A DNA stretch of 64,000 nt, from positions 75,562,136 through 75,626,135 of the forward strand of contig OY986438.1 in NCBI GenBank assembly GCA_963920525.1, given 5' to 3'. A program made the translations under genes and the position numbers. The DNA comes from Dichetophora obliterata (lineage: Eukaryota > Arthropoda > Insecta > Diptera > Sciomyzidae). Positions 33,114 to 43,314 of the stretch are shown here, one piece after another. Every line of letters starts with the position of its first letter. The stretch's first letter is position 1. Under the pieces are notes generated by a model. That model made no database searches. It was given only the letters and a program-made list of their open reading frames with translations, and was not told the DNA's origin.

Positions 33114-33378
33114 GGGCCGCTTTCTTAATGTACGGTTAAGCACTAATCAGACCTTTAACCAGCAGTTAGCAAAAAAGCTCTTTCTCGATGTTCGGTTAAG
33201 GCTGTCAGTGAAGTGCTGATTGTTAACGACAAATTAGGGTTTCGGTTAGTTGCTAATTACAAAAAAATCCGATTGCTTAACCAGCACTTGGTGAAATCAA
33301 AATTATTTTTTTAGCTATCATATGGTTAGCTATCTCCTGGTTAAGAACTTGACTAAAATGGCATTGAGATATCGGCCT
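33114..33378. repeat. Short relative of the giant-palindrome family
   Basis: The left end GGGCCGCTTTCTTAATGTAC plus GGTTAAGCACTAATCAGACC matches the arms of the palindrome at 45848-47304. The right end ATTGAGATATCGGCCT is the inverted counterpart. TTA flanks both sides (33111-33113 and 33379-33381). It shares TTAACCAGCAGTTAGCAAAA and a second TTTCTCGATGTTCGGTTAAG copy. Confidence 0.75.
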
Positions 33379-33381
33379 TTA

Positions 33382-34168
33382 GAATATTTGCTTTAGCAAA
33401 AAAGTACTGAAATGTATTACATGAAAAAAAAAACATTTATATATTTCGGACATGATACGAGAAAGATTTTTACGCGATTTTTTAAGTATATTAGATTTTT
33501 TTATGTGTAAAGGCGTGTGTCAACCGGTGTAGTGTGTGTAAAATGTTGACAAAATTATATATATATTACATTTTATTTATGTTCATTCTAGATTCCTTTG
33601 TGCATTTTCCCCCCTAGAACAAAGCCAGTGTAGGATAAAAAGTCGTACACGAAACAGCAGCAACCGATCAGCAAGCAAGCGCAGGTCTAGACTGATTGAC
33701 AATTCAACGAAGATTAAAGCAGTTCATCTTTAAAGCACGAAGTCCCGCGGGTATAGGGAGCGACTCTGGTATATATTACAGAAATTAAGAAAAATTTTTA
33801 GCTCGAGAATCGTCTGCACTGTTTCCTATTTTTCTATGATTGACAAATACAATGCAAATCAAAACAAAATTTGATTTGTCAGCTTTTGTTCATCGAAGCT
33901 GTCACACTCCATGATGGCTGCGAAACAAATGGGGTTCTTCTTCTCGCTGGCTTGCCATGTTGATATTCAAATTTTGACATACATACCTGCATTTGACATG
34001 TCTTGTTTTCTTATGTTTTTTATAAGAACATATTAAATTTCGATGGTCTCGTTGAGCGGCAAAAGTAAATAGTTGCAAAGAGTTGAAGACATTATTGCAA
34101 CTTTATGCATTGAGTCAACATAACAAACGGAAACATTGTCATCTATCTTTACTTCTGTATCTCTACGT
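33382..34168. other. Non-coding interval
   Basis: No gene recognised. It includes an AT-rich part (33420-33560) and a GC-richer stretch at 33640-33760 with repeated GCA and CAG units (ACAGCAGCAACCGATCAGCA). Nothing I can assign. Confidence 0.4.
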
Positions 34169-34169
34169 A

Positions 34170-34766
34170 TAACGAAACGAAGGCTGAACGTGTCGCAAGA
34201 CACTTCAAGCAACACATTTTTTCATATAAAAATAATTGTTGCTCGTTACTGTCTGACCAGAATCATGTCGGCAGGCAGAGCGCTGACAGACAATGCAAAC
34301 CTTATGGGAGAAAATTGCGGCAGAATACGACAACGAAAACGCCAAGATAGAAATGTTTCTATTTCTATTTTGACTTTGTCATTTATTTCACAGCTCTCTC
34401 AGCTTTTCTCTAAAAATATTGCCATATTTTAACAAAATTTGAAGAATCTGTCAACAAATGTAGCGAGTAAACAGTGTTCCTACTTGCTCTAATAATGATA
34501 GGAGTAGCCTTCAGTTAAAAATGCAGTAAATTTATATGAAGAGTATTGCAAATAAATGGAAGTGGAGTAATTATTAGTTCAATAAGAGTATGATGAGAAC
34601 ACTAAAGCAAGTTCAAGGAAATCAACAAAGGCAGATTGAATAAAAGCAAAATGACAAAGCCAACGCTACAATTCTGGGCCAACTCTTAGCGATTCTCTCT
34701 CACCGACACGACGACATGATTCTGGTCAGACAGTTATTTTCACGACGTTAAGCCTTCGTTTCGTTA
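34170..34766. repeat. MITE with AACGAAACGAAGGCT ends
   Basis: Left AACGAAACGAAGGCTGAACG and right end AGCCTTCGTTTCGTTA are inverted. Inside, GTCTGACCAGAATCATGTCG near 34250 is mirrored by CGACATGATTCTGGTCAGAC near 34712. This gives long inverted subterminal regions separated by about 450 bp. No transposase; the flanking duplication is unclear. Confidence 0.75.
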
Positions 34767-35063
34767 TTGTTTATATTCGGCGATTATGTCGTTGAGTATT
34801 TATAAGCGAGGAAAATTAGGACGAAGGTGAAAAAATTTACTTAGAAATATGACAATTGAAGTGAATTTATTCGACATAAATGAAGATAAAGTGCATTAAG
34901 CCGGGATCTCTCACCTGAGAGAGAATATTTTCATAACTTTGGAAAGCGTAGACCATATCGCAATATGTCAATAGTTTGCTAGGTTTGTGGCGTCATTTGC
35001 GACCTTCCAACCATAAGGACCATGCCATAAGGACCAGGACGTTTCACGTAAACGTTTTAGTGT

Positions 35064-35298
35064 AGGGCCAATTTTTCAATGCGAGTTTAAACTCTAGTCA
35101 AATAAAACCGAGGTTAACTCACTAAAATTGTACGTTTAAACTGTTTAACTAGATATTTTAGCATTTATTGAAGTTAAATTGTCTTAAATTATCATATGTG
35201 TTTCTTTTTTGCCTAAACCGAGTTTAAACGTCCAATTTTGGTGAGTTAATCTCGTTCTAATTTGACCAGTTTAAACTCGCACTGAAAAATTGGCTCTT
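35064..35298. repeat. Small MITE in the SA intron
   Basis: Left AGGGCCAATTTTTCAATGCG then AGTTTAAACT, and right AGTTTAAACTCGCACTGAAA then AATTGGCTCTTA, are inverted. Internal GTTAACTCACTAAAATTG and CCAATTTTGGTGAGTTAATC extend the stem. It lies about 80 bp from the SA exon 3 donor. Confidence 0.75.
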
Positions 35299-35381
35299 AG
35301 AGTATGCCTAATATTATAGCAAATTGATATTGGGACTTCTCAGTTAATACCATAAATTGTATAAAAATTGCATTTTCATAC

Positions 35382-36069
35382 CTCGTCAAATTCCTCGGTC
35401 ATTTTTCGTATTACTGCAGTGTGTTCCATCGGGTGTTGCATGTCTACAGAAATTTTACCTTTACAACCACTAGCATTGATAAAAAACTGCATCAAAGATA
35501 TTAATGCGGCATCACGATTCTCTTTGTACTGCTCAATCCAATCATCAACAATACTCTACAAATTTTACGAACAATTATTTACTTATTTAATTCTGTCATA
35601 TGCAAATTAATAAAAATATTTACTGCAATCGCGGCCTTAGAGTGACGCACAATAAAATATATACTATTTTCATCAGTTGTTACATCACGCTCAATATCAA
35701 TGCGTTCTTGCTCCTTTTCTATGTGTTCTTTTCTTGGACGTTCTGGTCGTTCCCGTTTTTCGCCTGGTGGCTTTTTGGGTATAGTCTGCTTGCGCTTGCG
35801 TACAACGGGTGCATAAAAGTCGTCTTCTTCATCATCGATGATAGGTGGCTTATCACGAATTCCACCACGAGCTCTTAATCTGGTCATACGCTTAGTAGGA
35901 CTTTCCCCTTCAGAGGTGCTTTCATTAGGTTGTTCACTATCGCCAAATGAAAATATTTACAAAATAATCATTCACATTGTTTAAGATTTACTTACGCAGT
36001 CAAGCCATCCTCAAATTCTGGGGGAGGATCATCCATACGAATACGTTTCCCTCCTCTTCTAGCTAACAT
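35382..36069 (-). CDS. SA: Stromalin (SA/STAG), cohesin subunit: first three coding exons
   Basis: Coding exons are 36069-35996 (ATG, MLARRGGKRIRMDDPPPEFE), 35936-35624 and 35555-35382, all with GT-AG borders. Phases agree: 74, 313 and 174 nt, giving 187 codons. Exon 2 is acidic and basic low-complexity (DDEEDDFYAP, KPPGEKRERPERPRKEHIEK) and then enters the conserved region with SIYFIVRHSKAAI. Exon 3 reads SIVDDWIEQYKENRDAALIS, then MQFFINASGCKGKIS and VIRKMTEEFDE. This is the conserved N-terminal STAG segment. STAG/SA is the HEAT-repeat subunit that binds the RAD21 kleisin in the cohesin ring and helps load cohesin on chromatin. The donor GTATGA at 35381 opens intron 3. No later exon (normally hundreds of residues) is visible to the left edge. 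Confidence 0.88.
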
Positions 36070-36159
36070 GTTTAAAGATATTAACATACAACAAATCCTT
36101 AACAAACTGTGAAGGTACTATATATTCCTTCACAGACTTCAAACAAACCTTCTAGTATA

Positions 36160-36920
36160 TTAGCGGAGTTTACATGGCCCTACATGTTGTCACGCATTGT
36201 AGAACAAGCCTCGTATATGACCGTTCAAACGCTCGATACAGCCGACTGACTACAGTGGCAACATGTTGTAACTTCGAAAATTTCTTTCGACAGGCGATAG
36301 TTGCGATAAAATATCACTTTATTTTGGTGGCAGTGATCGAGAAGCGAAGTATATATAAATGCAAATATATATTCATTTAAGCATGGATTTATTTTTTATA
36401 TTTTATTTAACATATAAGTGTTAAAAAATTATTTTAAATTATGAAATAATAAAAGAATAGGTTTTAATAAGAGAATATATTTGGTTACCTTAAAACTGTA
36501 TGTTAAAATTAAGTTGCCTTTATTTTTTTCCAAGCAATGTTATTTTGTTGAAAATAACCAATTTACCATTTTTAGTTTAAATTACATTTTTTATTAATAA
36601 AATAATTTTTAAAAATATTGATTCTCGTTATTTAGCATGCCAAGTATCAGGAAAAAAGCTTGAGTGCAGCTGTAAAATTTTCGAATATAACTTCGAAACA
36701 AACCAAATCGTCTGTCGAACGAAAAAATTACAACATACTGCCAGATCGAAAACTTCGCTTCGATGTTTGCTTCAACAGTGAAGTTGCAACATGTCGCCAA
36801 AGAGGTTAGGGGGTTTAGGACGATTCGAATTGCCATCCGACATGTCCAACGACAAATTAACAGAGAAAATTTCTTTGAGCTTTCGAACAGTCCAACATGT
36901 ACGACGACTTCATTCTATTA
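36160..36920. repeat. Degenerate inverted-repeat MITE upstream of SA
   Basis: TTTACATGGCCCTACATGTT near 36172 matches the left end of the element at 36925. Internally, GTTGTAACTTCGAAAATTTC with TTTCGACAGGCGA (near 36262) is mirrored by TCGTCTGTCGAACGAAAAAA near 36708. It lies within about 100 bp of the SA start codon, so it may contribute to or disrupt the 5' region. Confidence 0.5.
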
Positions 36921-37022
36921 GGGGGGTTCACATGGTCCTACATGTTGACACGCCTGGTAGGACAAGCCTCGTATTTGATCGTTCGAACGCTCGATACAGC
37001 CGGCTGACAACATGTTGGCTTA

Positions 37023-37504
37023 GGCCTTTTCCACACTTGGTCAACGCAATTCCAACACAACTTCAACGCAACAGCGAAAAAGTTGAAAAGCAATGCAACT
37101 ATAAGCCGAATGCTTTCAGACTTGCTTCAAAAGTCATGCAACATATAATTATTGTTATTATATAATAACTCATGTTTTTCGACTTCTTGCACAAATTTAA
37201 TATTAAACACTTGCTCATTCATCTAGCAAACTATTTCTACTTCTTTTAGATTCTATTAGGAACTAATTAATTAGCTTATTCACCTTGATTAATATACAGC
37301 CACGAAATACAAATACTTGAATTCACAAAACAAACTGATGCAACACGTCGCCGATGAAAATTGCGGAAAGCCGCGTTGCGTTGAACAGGTTGAGAACGTG
37401 TCGAGAACTTGTTGCGTGCAAGTTGCTTAATCTGAAGGTTCCGGTATAAATACACAGGCTAACAACTTGAGTTGGAGTTGCGTTGACCAAGTGTGGAAAA
37501 GGCC
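37023..37504. repeat. MITE with GGCCTTTTCCACACTTGG ends, TTA duplication
   Basis: Perfect or near-perfect inverted ends GGCCTTTTCCACACTTGGTC and GACCAAGTGTGGAAAAGGCC are flanked by TTA (37020-37022 and 37505-37507). A diverged inverted relative is recognisable at about 43580-44075. Non-coding. Confidence 0.85.
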
Positions 37505-37833
37505 TTAAATTTAAAATTTTTCAAATTCAATGTTTGATGAGCAGCCATCCTACCAATGGGGACACGTGTTGGACGAACACGCCAAGCATCGCCATTTAAA
37601 AGCTAATGGCGGAGACAAGATAACATAAAAAGTTAAGTGTACACAAATAGAAATGCAAAACATAAAGCATAAAAGTGTATTTGGCTACTGGTAGTAGTTC
37701 AGCCAATAGTACAAAAATGTTGGTAGTTCAGCTGCTGCCAAATCTACGACATGTTGTCTACACGAAATTTTTTAGCCAAATGAGGTTTGACAGCATGTGT
37801 GATCGTTTGGCCGCTAAGCAAAATTTACAGTTA

Positions 37834-38439
37834 CAGTCAAACCTAAATCAGCGCGTTGAGCGGAGCGTTGATAGCCGCTTTACGTTAACGCTTAAGTACC
37901 ATACCTAAATAAAAGCGGTAGGCGGCAAGCAAATGTCAATCTTTAGATAAAAGAAATATTTTGCAAATAGAAATTTTATGGTATATTAAGCGAATTGTTA
38001 TGCTACCCGGCAGATTTAATTCTTTGCCAATTTCTTCCCAAATTTTTTCTTTAAATTTAACATCTTTGTATTAAGGTTCCTTCATATTATAAAGACATGG
38101 GTTTCTTTGCATTTATTCTATTAGGTGCTATAATTTTCACAAGCATTAAAACTATACTTAAATTATAATTATCAACAAAATTCTTACCTCCATATTGCAA
38201 ATTCAATAAACGTTCGAAAAAGAGTAAAAAATAAACAATTGTTGTCTCTTTAAAATTACTTTGCTTTCACTTTTGCTTTTGATGTGTGCAACTTCACTTC
38301 TTAACGCTCTGTCAAAATTGGATTTTCCAACCGCTCAGCGTTGCCGCCGCGTTATTATGGTTTGCTACATATAAATCGTATGGGCATGAGAAATTTTTGA
38401 CAGATAAAAAACGCTAACGCGCTGATTTAGGTTTGACTG
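37834..38439. repeat. MITE (CAGTCAAACCTAAATC family) with TTA duplication
   Basis: Ends CAGTCAAACCTAAATCAGCG and CGCTGATTTAGGTTTGACTG are perfect inverted repeats. TTA flanks both (37831-37833 and 38440-38442). Its arms match the copies at 24202 and 45588. Non-coding. Confidence 0.85.
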
Positions 38440-38856
38440 TTAATTACCCATCACGCCAGGCGTGACAACATGTAGGATCATGTGAACCTATTAGACCTAT
38501 TAGGCTATTAGAGGCTCTCAAACAAAACACATCGGCATAAAAGCTAAGCTATTTTTAGATGCCCTTATAATTGACAGTAATTTTCCATACTATAGAGAAA
38601 TTTTAAGTAATTTTAATTAATTATATCCATAATTCAATGTTTCTAACGTTGCTCATATAATTTTTCTATAATATTTTTCCGCTTCGTCGCTGTTCACCCG
38701 CTGACGATTTATTGAAATGAAAAAATGAAGCAAGTCGGACCGATTTGCGTTCATATGCCCAACATGTCGGTCCAACCGGCAGAAAAATCAAAGTTTTTTT
38801 AATTTAATCCGACATCTAATTTGCTTTCGAATGATCCGACTTGTCGTCAAGCTTGC

Positions 38857-39001
38857 TGTTCAGTTGAATATTTATTGAAGAGTATAAAAATTAGAATACA
38901 GAGATTGTAATTTTGTTTGACATATTGAACTATGCTTTTATGAATAAAGAGAATGCCAAAGTAATAAGGTTTGCTATCAGCAAGTTATTTCATTCACAAC
39001 A
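38857..39001 (-). repeat. copia 3' LTR
   Basis: 145 bp, beginning TGTTCAGTTGAATATTTATT on the plus strand and ending CATTCACAACA. Identical by eye to 43165-43309. It provides the polyadenylation end of the element. Confidence 0.93.
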
Positions 39002-39121
39002 CCTTCCCTGAATGACTTAAATAGCAAATTTTCGATGTTACTCTTGCATTTCCTTTAAAAATTAAGGAATAACAAATTATAATTGACACAACGGAGAATA
39101 CACAACTTTAACAATAAATTT

Positions 39122-42100
39122 CTACTCAATGCCTAGTTTATTTAAAAAATATTGAAGTTTCTGAACTGGAACAGCTTTGGTAAAAATATCAGCGATCATT
39201 TCTTTTGTTGGAAGATATTTTATATCAACTTCTTTGCTCTCTATTTTCTCTCGAATAAATTTTGCTTTAAGATCTACATGTTTGGTTCGCGAAGAATACG
39301 AATTGTTCACAGCTACTTGTATTGCTCCTTTATTGTCACAGCACAAAATCATAGTCCTCTTATTGTTTTGTACGAGCTCGTGCTCAAGTTTTTTTAGCCA
39401 CACGGATTCCTGCATCGCTGTCACCACTGACATATACTCTGCTTCGGTTGATGATAGAGCAATTGTTTTCTGTTTCTTGGTACTCCAAGATATTGCGCCA
39501 TGTTGAAGCAAGAAAACGTATCCTGTCGTTGAACGCCTATCGTCTAGGCTGCTAGCCCAGTCGGCGTCACAAAAACCAATTAATTCACCGTCGCACGATT
39601 TTCTATAGACAATACTCTTGTCAATGGTGCCTTTCAGGTATCTCATGATTCGTTTTACAGCCTCCCAGTGGGCCTTCCCTGGGTTCTGTGCATATCTGCT
39701 TAGAACGTTTACTGCGTAACAAATATCTGGTCGGCTGATCTGTGCGGCATATAGCAAGCAGCCAATCGCTTGCATATATGGCTTTCCAGCCATCAGCTGC
39801 TTCTCGTTGTCATCTTTGGGTGACATTTCGGCGGTAAACTTTTGGTTGCAATCCATTGGTGTTGATATAGGGTTGCACTCGCTCATTTTAAAACGACTCA
39901 AAACAGCAGCTAAGTACTGCGCTTGATCTATTTTGATGGCATCTCTGGAACGAGTAATTTTTATGCCAAGGATAGACGAAGCCTCACCCATATCTTTCAT
40001 CTTAAATCGTTGTGAAAGCTTCTTCTTTACGTTTGTGATATCGGCTAAACGATTGCCAAATATTAACACGTCATCCACATAGACTGCGACAAATACCATG
40101 AACTCAGTTGATTTCATATAGTATACACACTGGTCAACCTCGCTTCTAATGAGACCAATGCTAACCAGCTCGTTGTTGAGGGTCTCATTCCATACACGTC
40201 CGGATTGTTTGAGCCCATATATAGATTTTAGTAGCTTGCATACTTTTCCTGAACCGTCATTAAAACCTTCAGGTTGGCGCATGTAAACCTCTTCCTTCAA
40301 TATTCCGTTGAGATATGCGCTCACAGCATCCATTTGATGTACATGCATATCGTGCGTCACAGCCAGCGCCAGCAGGAATCTAATTGACTCATACCTTACT
40401 ACAGGTGCAAACGTCTCGTTGTAGTCGATTCCTTCTCTTTGACAAAAACCTTTTGCCACCAATCTGGCTTTGTAACGAACAGGGACACCATCAGCGTCGT
40501 ACTTGGTTCTGAAAACCCATTTTGAACTAATGACTTTCTTTCCTCTGGGAAGTTCAGTAAGAATCCATGTGTTATTCGAAACCAATGAATCCATTTCACT
40601 TTGCATTGCTACTTGCCACTCCTTTGCATTGTCGGATGCTTTTGCTTCCGCCACTATCGCCGGATCATTTGAGACGAACTGCATTGCACAAAAGTTATAT
40701 GTTGCAGCCTGCTTGTTGGCAATTCTTTCGGACCGTCGAATCATAACTTGGTCTTGTTGAATTCTACTTTCAACGGGAATCTCACTGTCAATACTGTCTT
40801 GAAATTCATCTTCATCACTCGTGGCATCGTTTGATGATTGTGGTAACACTTGAGATGAGGAATCATTACCACTTACACTCTCCGCTGATTCTACGTTCTC
40901 ATCAGTGTTGCCATTAGAATCACTTATCAGTTTTTGGTAATAGAAATCAGTGGCATTCAGTGAATCTGAAAAAATTGAATTTTTAAACCTATTCTTTGAC
41001 TCATTATCTTCAAAGAATACAACGTCCCTACTGGTGATAATGAGTTTTCGGCATGGATCGTACAGCCTATAAGCCTTACTCTCACTGCTGTATCCCATCA
41101 TGATGCATTCTATTGATTTCACGTCCAACTTCAACCGCTTCTCTTTTGGAACGTGTACCATTGCCAAGCAGCCAAAAACACGGAGAAATTTTAAATCTTG
41201 TTTTCGTCCGGTCCAGAGCTCTTCAGGGCTACGCTCATTTTCACGGCATGGTACACGATTTATCAAAAATGCAGCTGTTGATGCAGCTTCTGCCCAAAAA
41301 CGATGATCCAAGTTGCTATCAATCAACATGCATCGCACGCGCTCAATTATCGTGCGATTTATTCGCTCTGCTACGCCATTCTGTTCTGGTGCATAAGGCA
41401 TAGATTTTTGGTGGATGATCCCATTTTTTGATAAAAAACTTTTAAAATTTCCATTGACGTATTCTCGTCCATTATCAGACCTCAAAATTTTTATTGATTG
41501 CCCGCTCTGATTTTCGGCCAATTTTTTGAACTCTTTAAATTTTGCGAAAACATCTGATTTATTCTTAATTGGGAAAACAGTTACCCTACGGGAAAAATCG
41601 TCCACAAAAGTCACCAAAAATCTCGCACCAGCAAACGAATTTGTTTTTAATGGCCCAATGACATCTGAGTGCACCAACTCTAACAACTTGCTCGCTCGTG
41701 TACCAACTTCTTTATTGGGTTTTCTTGTCTGCTTTCCTTTTAGACATACGATGCACTGGATACTTTCAGCATTGTTAAAATTAATACCTCGGCTTGAATT
41801 CTTTAAAACGCGTAAATTTTTATCACATATGTGGCCTAGACGACGATGCCACAAACTGTATTGATTATTTACAATAAGCGCTTTATTCTCCTTCATGTTT
41901 ATCGTGGATATCAAACGATAGAGATCATTATGAACTGTTGCTTTTGCTATCATACATCCTTTTTTGTCAAAAATTTTGCAGTCGTCTTTCTCGAACACTA
42001 CTTTGTTGCCGATTTTAGCCATTTGACGAACTGAGAGAAGGTTCGCGCATAAGCCAGGCACATATTCAACGTTTTTCACTTTTGCTTCTAAGCTTCCATT

Positions 42101-43087
42101 TTTACTTTGTATGAGCAAATCTACATCACCAGCGCATTGAACAACCATCTCGTTCTTATCCGCTACAATGATACTTTTACTCGCCGCTTCATGAACATTT
42201 GATAAAATAGTTTTGTCATTTACGAAATGTCTGCTAGCACCCGAGTCCACATACCAATCGATCGAACAGTTATCTACCACATTCAAATTCTTCGGATTCT
42301 TCACTGCTGCCTGCATTACATCGTTTCTTTTCGATTTTTCGTTCATACCGGAAAAAGTTTTTGCAAAAAGTAAAGCGCCATCTTTTTGTTTTGTTGAATT
42401 TTTGCGCTTATTTTTATTTGGACAATTTCGCGAAATGTGTCCCAAGGCACTACAGGAATGACATTTAATTTGGCTTAAGTTTTTATCTTTTTTCATGTTA
42501 TTGGTATACATTGCCGATTTATTTTCCGCTTGGCAGTCGAATTTTGCATCTTGAAGCAACAGATTTTTAACAGCATCCACAGTAAGCTTCTCTTTAGAGT
42601 TTTCAATAGCCATCACCAATGGCTTAAAATCATCGGGTAGTCCAGCAAGCATCAGCGACGCAGTAATTTCATCGTCTATCTTAAGGCCTGCATTTTTTAC
42701 TTTCAGTGCAGTCATTACTAACATATTTATGTACTCCTGAATATTGCTGCAGTTCTCCAATTTTATGTTGACCAGATGCTTCAGCAGCTCAACTTTTCTT
42801 GTGAGTCCCGTATCCTCGTAGGCATGCACAAGACAATCCCAAGCTTCTTTAGCTGTCTTTGCAGTAGCGATGTGTGCGAAATTACTAGGGTCCACCATCA
42901 ATGTAATTTCAGCCAACGCGCGCTCATTGGTGTCATGGTCCTTTTCATCAGCGACACCCTTTTCGACAACTTTCCAGCATCCTTTGATGACAAGGCAAGA
43001 TTTAGCTTGCCTTTTCCAGACATCAAAGTTTTCTCTACCGCGCAATCTTTCCAATGGAAAAGATCCGGTTGACGATGCAGAAGCCAT
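39122..43087 (-). CDS. copia gag-pol polyprotein, intact
   Basis: One uninterrupted frame, counted here from the in-frame MASASS (an ATG three codons upstream at 43096 would give 1324 residues). In order: a copia gag domain (ENFDVWKRQAK), a zinc knuckle CHSCSALGHISRNCP near residue 212, and protease WYVDSGASRHF near 284. The integrase has a GAG-pre-integrase HRRLGH block, then HSDVIGPL and SDNGREYVNG, with the catalytic Glu in APEQNGVAERINR. The reverse transcriptase has KARLVAKGFCQREGIDY and catalytic YVDDVLIFG. RNase H has DADWASS and SSTEAEYMS. Integrase before RT is diagnostic of Ty1/copia. No stop or frameshift is seen, so it may be autonomous. There is no envelope-like frame. Confidence 0.95.
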   Translation of the reverse strand: MASASSTGSFPLERLRGRENFDVWKRQAKSCLVIKGCWKVVEKGVADEKDHDTNERALAEITLMVDPSNFAHIATAKTAKEAWDCLVHAYEDTGLTRKVELLKHLVNIKLENCSNIQEYINMLVMTALKVKNAGLKIDDEITASLMLAGLPDDFKPLVMAIENSKEKLTVDAVKNLLLQDAKFDCQAENKSAMYTNNMKKDKNLSQIKCHSCSALGHISRNCPNKNKRKNSTKQKDGALLFAKTFSGMNEKSKRNDVMQAAVKNPKNLNVVDNCSIDWYVDSGASRHFVNDKTILSNVHEAASKSIIVADKNEMVVQCAGDVDLLIQSKNGSLEAKVKNVEYVPGLCANLLSVRQMAKIGNKVVFEKDDCKIFDKKGCMIAKATVHNDLYRLISTINMKENKALIVNNQYSLWHRRLGHICDKNLRVLKNSSRGINFNNAESIQCIVCLKGKQTRKPNKEVGTRASKLLELVHSDVIGPLKTNSFAGARFLVTFVDDFSRRVTVFPIKNKSDVFAKFKEFKKLAENQSGQSIKILRSDNGREYVNGNFKSFLSKNGIIHQKSMPYAPEQNGVAERINRTIIERVRCMLIDSNLDHRFWAEAASTAAFLINRVPCRENERSPEELWTGRKQDLKFLRVFGCLAMVHVPKEKRLKLDVKSIECIMMGYSSESKAYRLYDPCRKLIITSRDVVFFEDNESKNRFKNSIFSDSLNATDFYYQKLISDSNGNTDENVESAESVSGNDSSSQVLPQSSNDATSDEDEFQDSIDSEIPVESRIQQDQVMIRRSERIANKQAATYNFCAMQFVSNDPAIVAEAKASDNAKEWQVAMQSEMDSLVSNNTWILTELPRGKKVISSKWVFRTKYDADGVPVRYKARLVAKGFCQREGIDYNETFAPVVRYESIRFLLALAVTHDMHVHQMDAVSAYLNGILKEEVYMRQPEGFNDGSGKVCKLLKSIYGLKQSGRVWNETLNNELVSIGLIRSEVDQCVYYMKSTEFMVFVAVYVDDVLIFGNRLADITNVKKKLSQRFKMKDMGEASSILGIKITRSRDAIKIDQAQYLAAVLSRFKMSECNPISTPMDCNQKFTAEMSPKDDNEKQLMAGKPYMQAIGCLLYAAQISRPDICYAVNVLSRYAQNPGKAHWEAVKRIMRYLKGTIDKSIVYRKSCDGELIGFCDADWASSLDDRRSTTGYVFLLQHGAISWSTKKQKTIALSSTEAEYMSVVTAMQESVWLKKLEHELVQNNKRTMILCCDNKGAIQVAVNNSYSSRTKHVDLKAKFIREKIESKEVDIKYLPTKEMIADIFTKAVPVQKLQYFLNKLGIE

Positions 43088-43164
43088 TTTCAGCAAAAAA
43101 AATTTGATTAATTTATAAATTTTTCAATTTTTTTTTTTTGACGCGTAACTACAGGCCCATAACC

Positions 43165-43309
43165 TGTTCAGTTGAATATTTATTGAAGAGTATAAAAATT
43201 AGAATACAGAGATTGTAATTTTGTTTGACATATTGAACTATGCTTTTATGAATAAAGAGAATGCCAAAGTAATAAGGTTTGCTATCAGCAAGTTATTTCA
43301 TTCACAACA
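43165..43309 (-). repeat. copia 5' LTR (promoter end)
   Basis: 145 bp, identical by eye to 38857-39001. It lies upstream of gag-pol on the minus strand and would carry the promoter. The primer binding site abuts it at about 43164-43152. Confidence 0.93.
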
Positions 43310-43314
43310 CTTGC

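Larger units (their letters stand above)
36925..38489. mobile_element. TIR element hosting two nested MITEs
   Basis: The left end GGTTCACATGGTCCTACATG and the right end CATGTAGGATCATGTGAACC are inverted and continue into GACACGCCTGG / CCAGGCGTGAC. TATTAG occurs next to both ends. Two complete MITEs (37023-37504 and 37834-38439) lie inside, so the original element was about 480 bp. No transposase. Confidence 0.7.
38857..43309 (-). mobile_element. Full-length copia (Ty1/copia) LTR retrotransposon
   Basis: Two 145-bp LTRs (38857-39001 and 43165-43309) look identical. They start TG and end CA and are flanked by CTTGC on both sides (38852-38856 and 43310-43314). Next to the 5' LTR on the sense strand is GGTTATGGGCCTG, matching the unusual copia primer site that uses an internal part of initiator tRNA-Met. 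A purine tract GGGAAGG precedes the 3' LTR. A single gag-pol frame fills the interior. Identical LTRs and an open frame indicate a very recent insertion. Confidence 0.95.
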
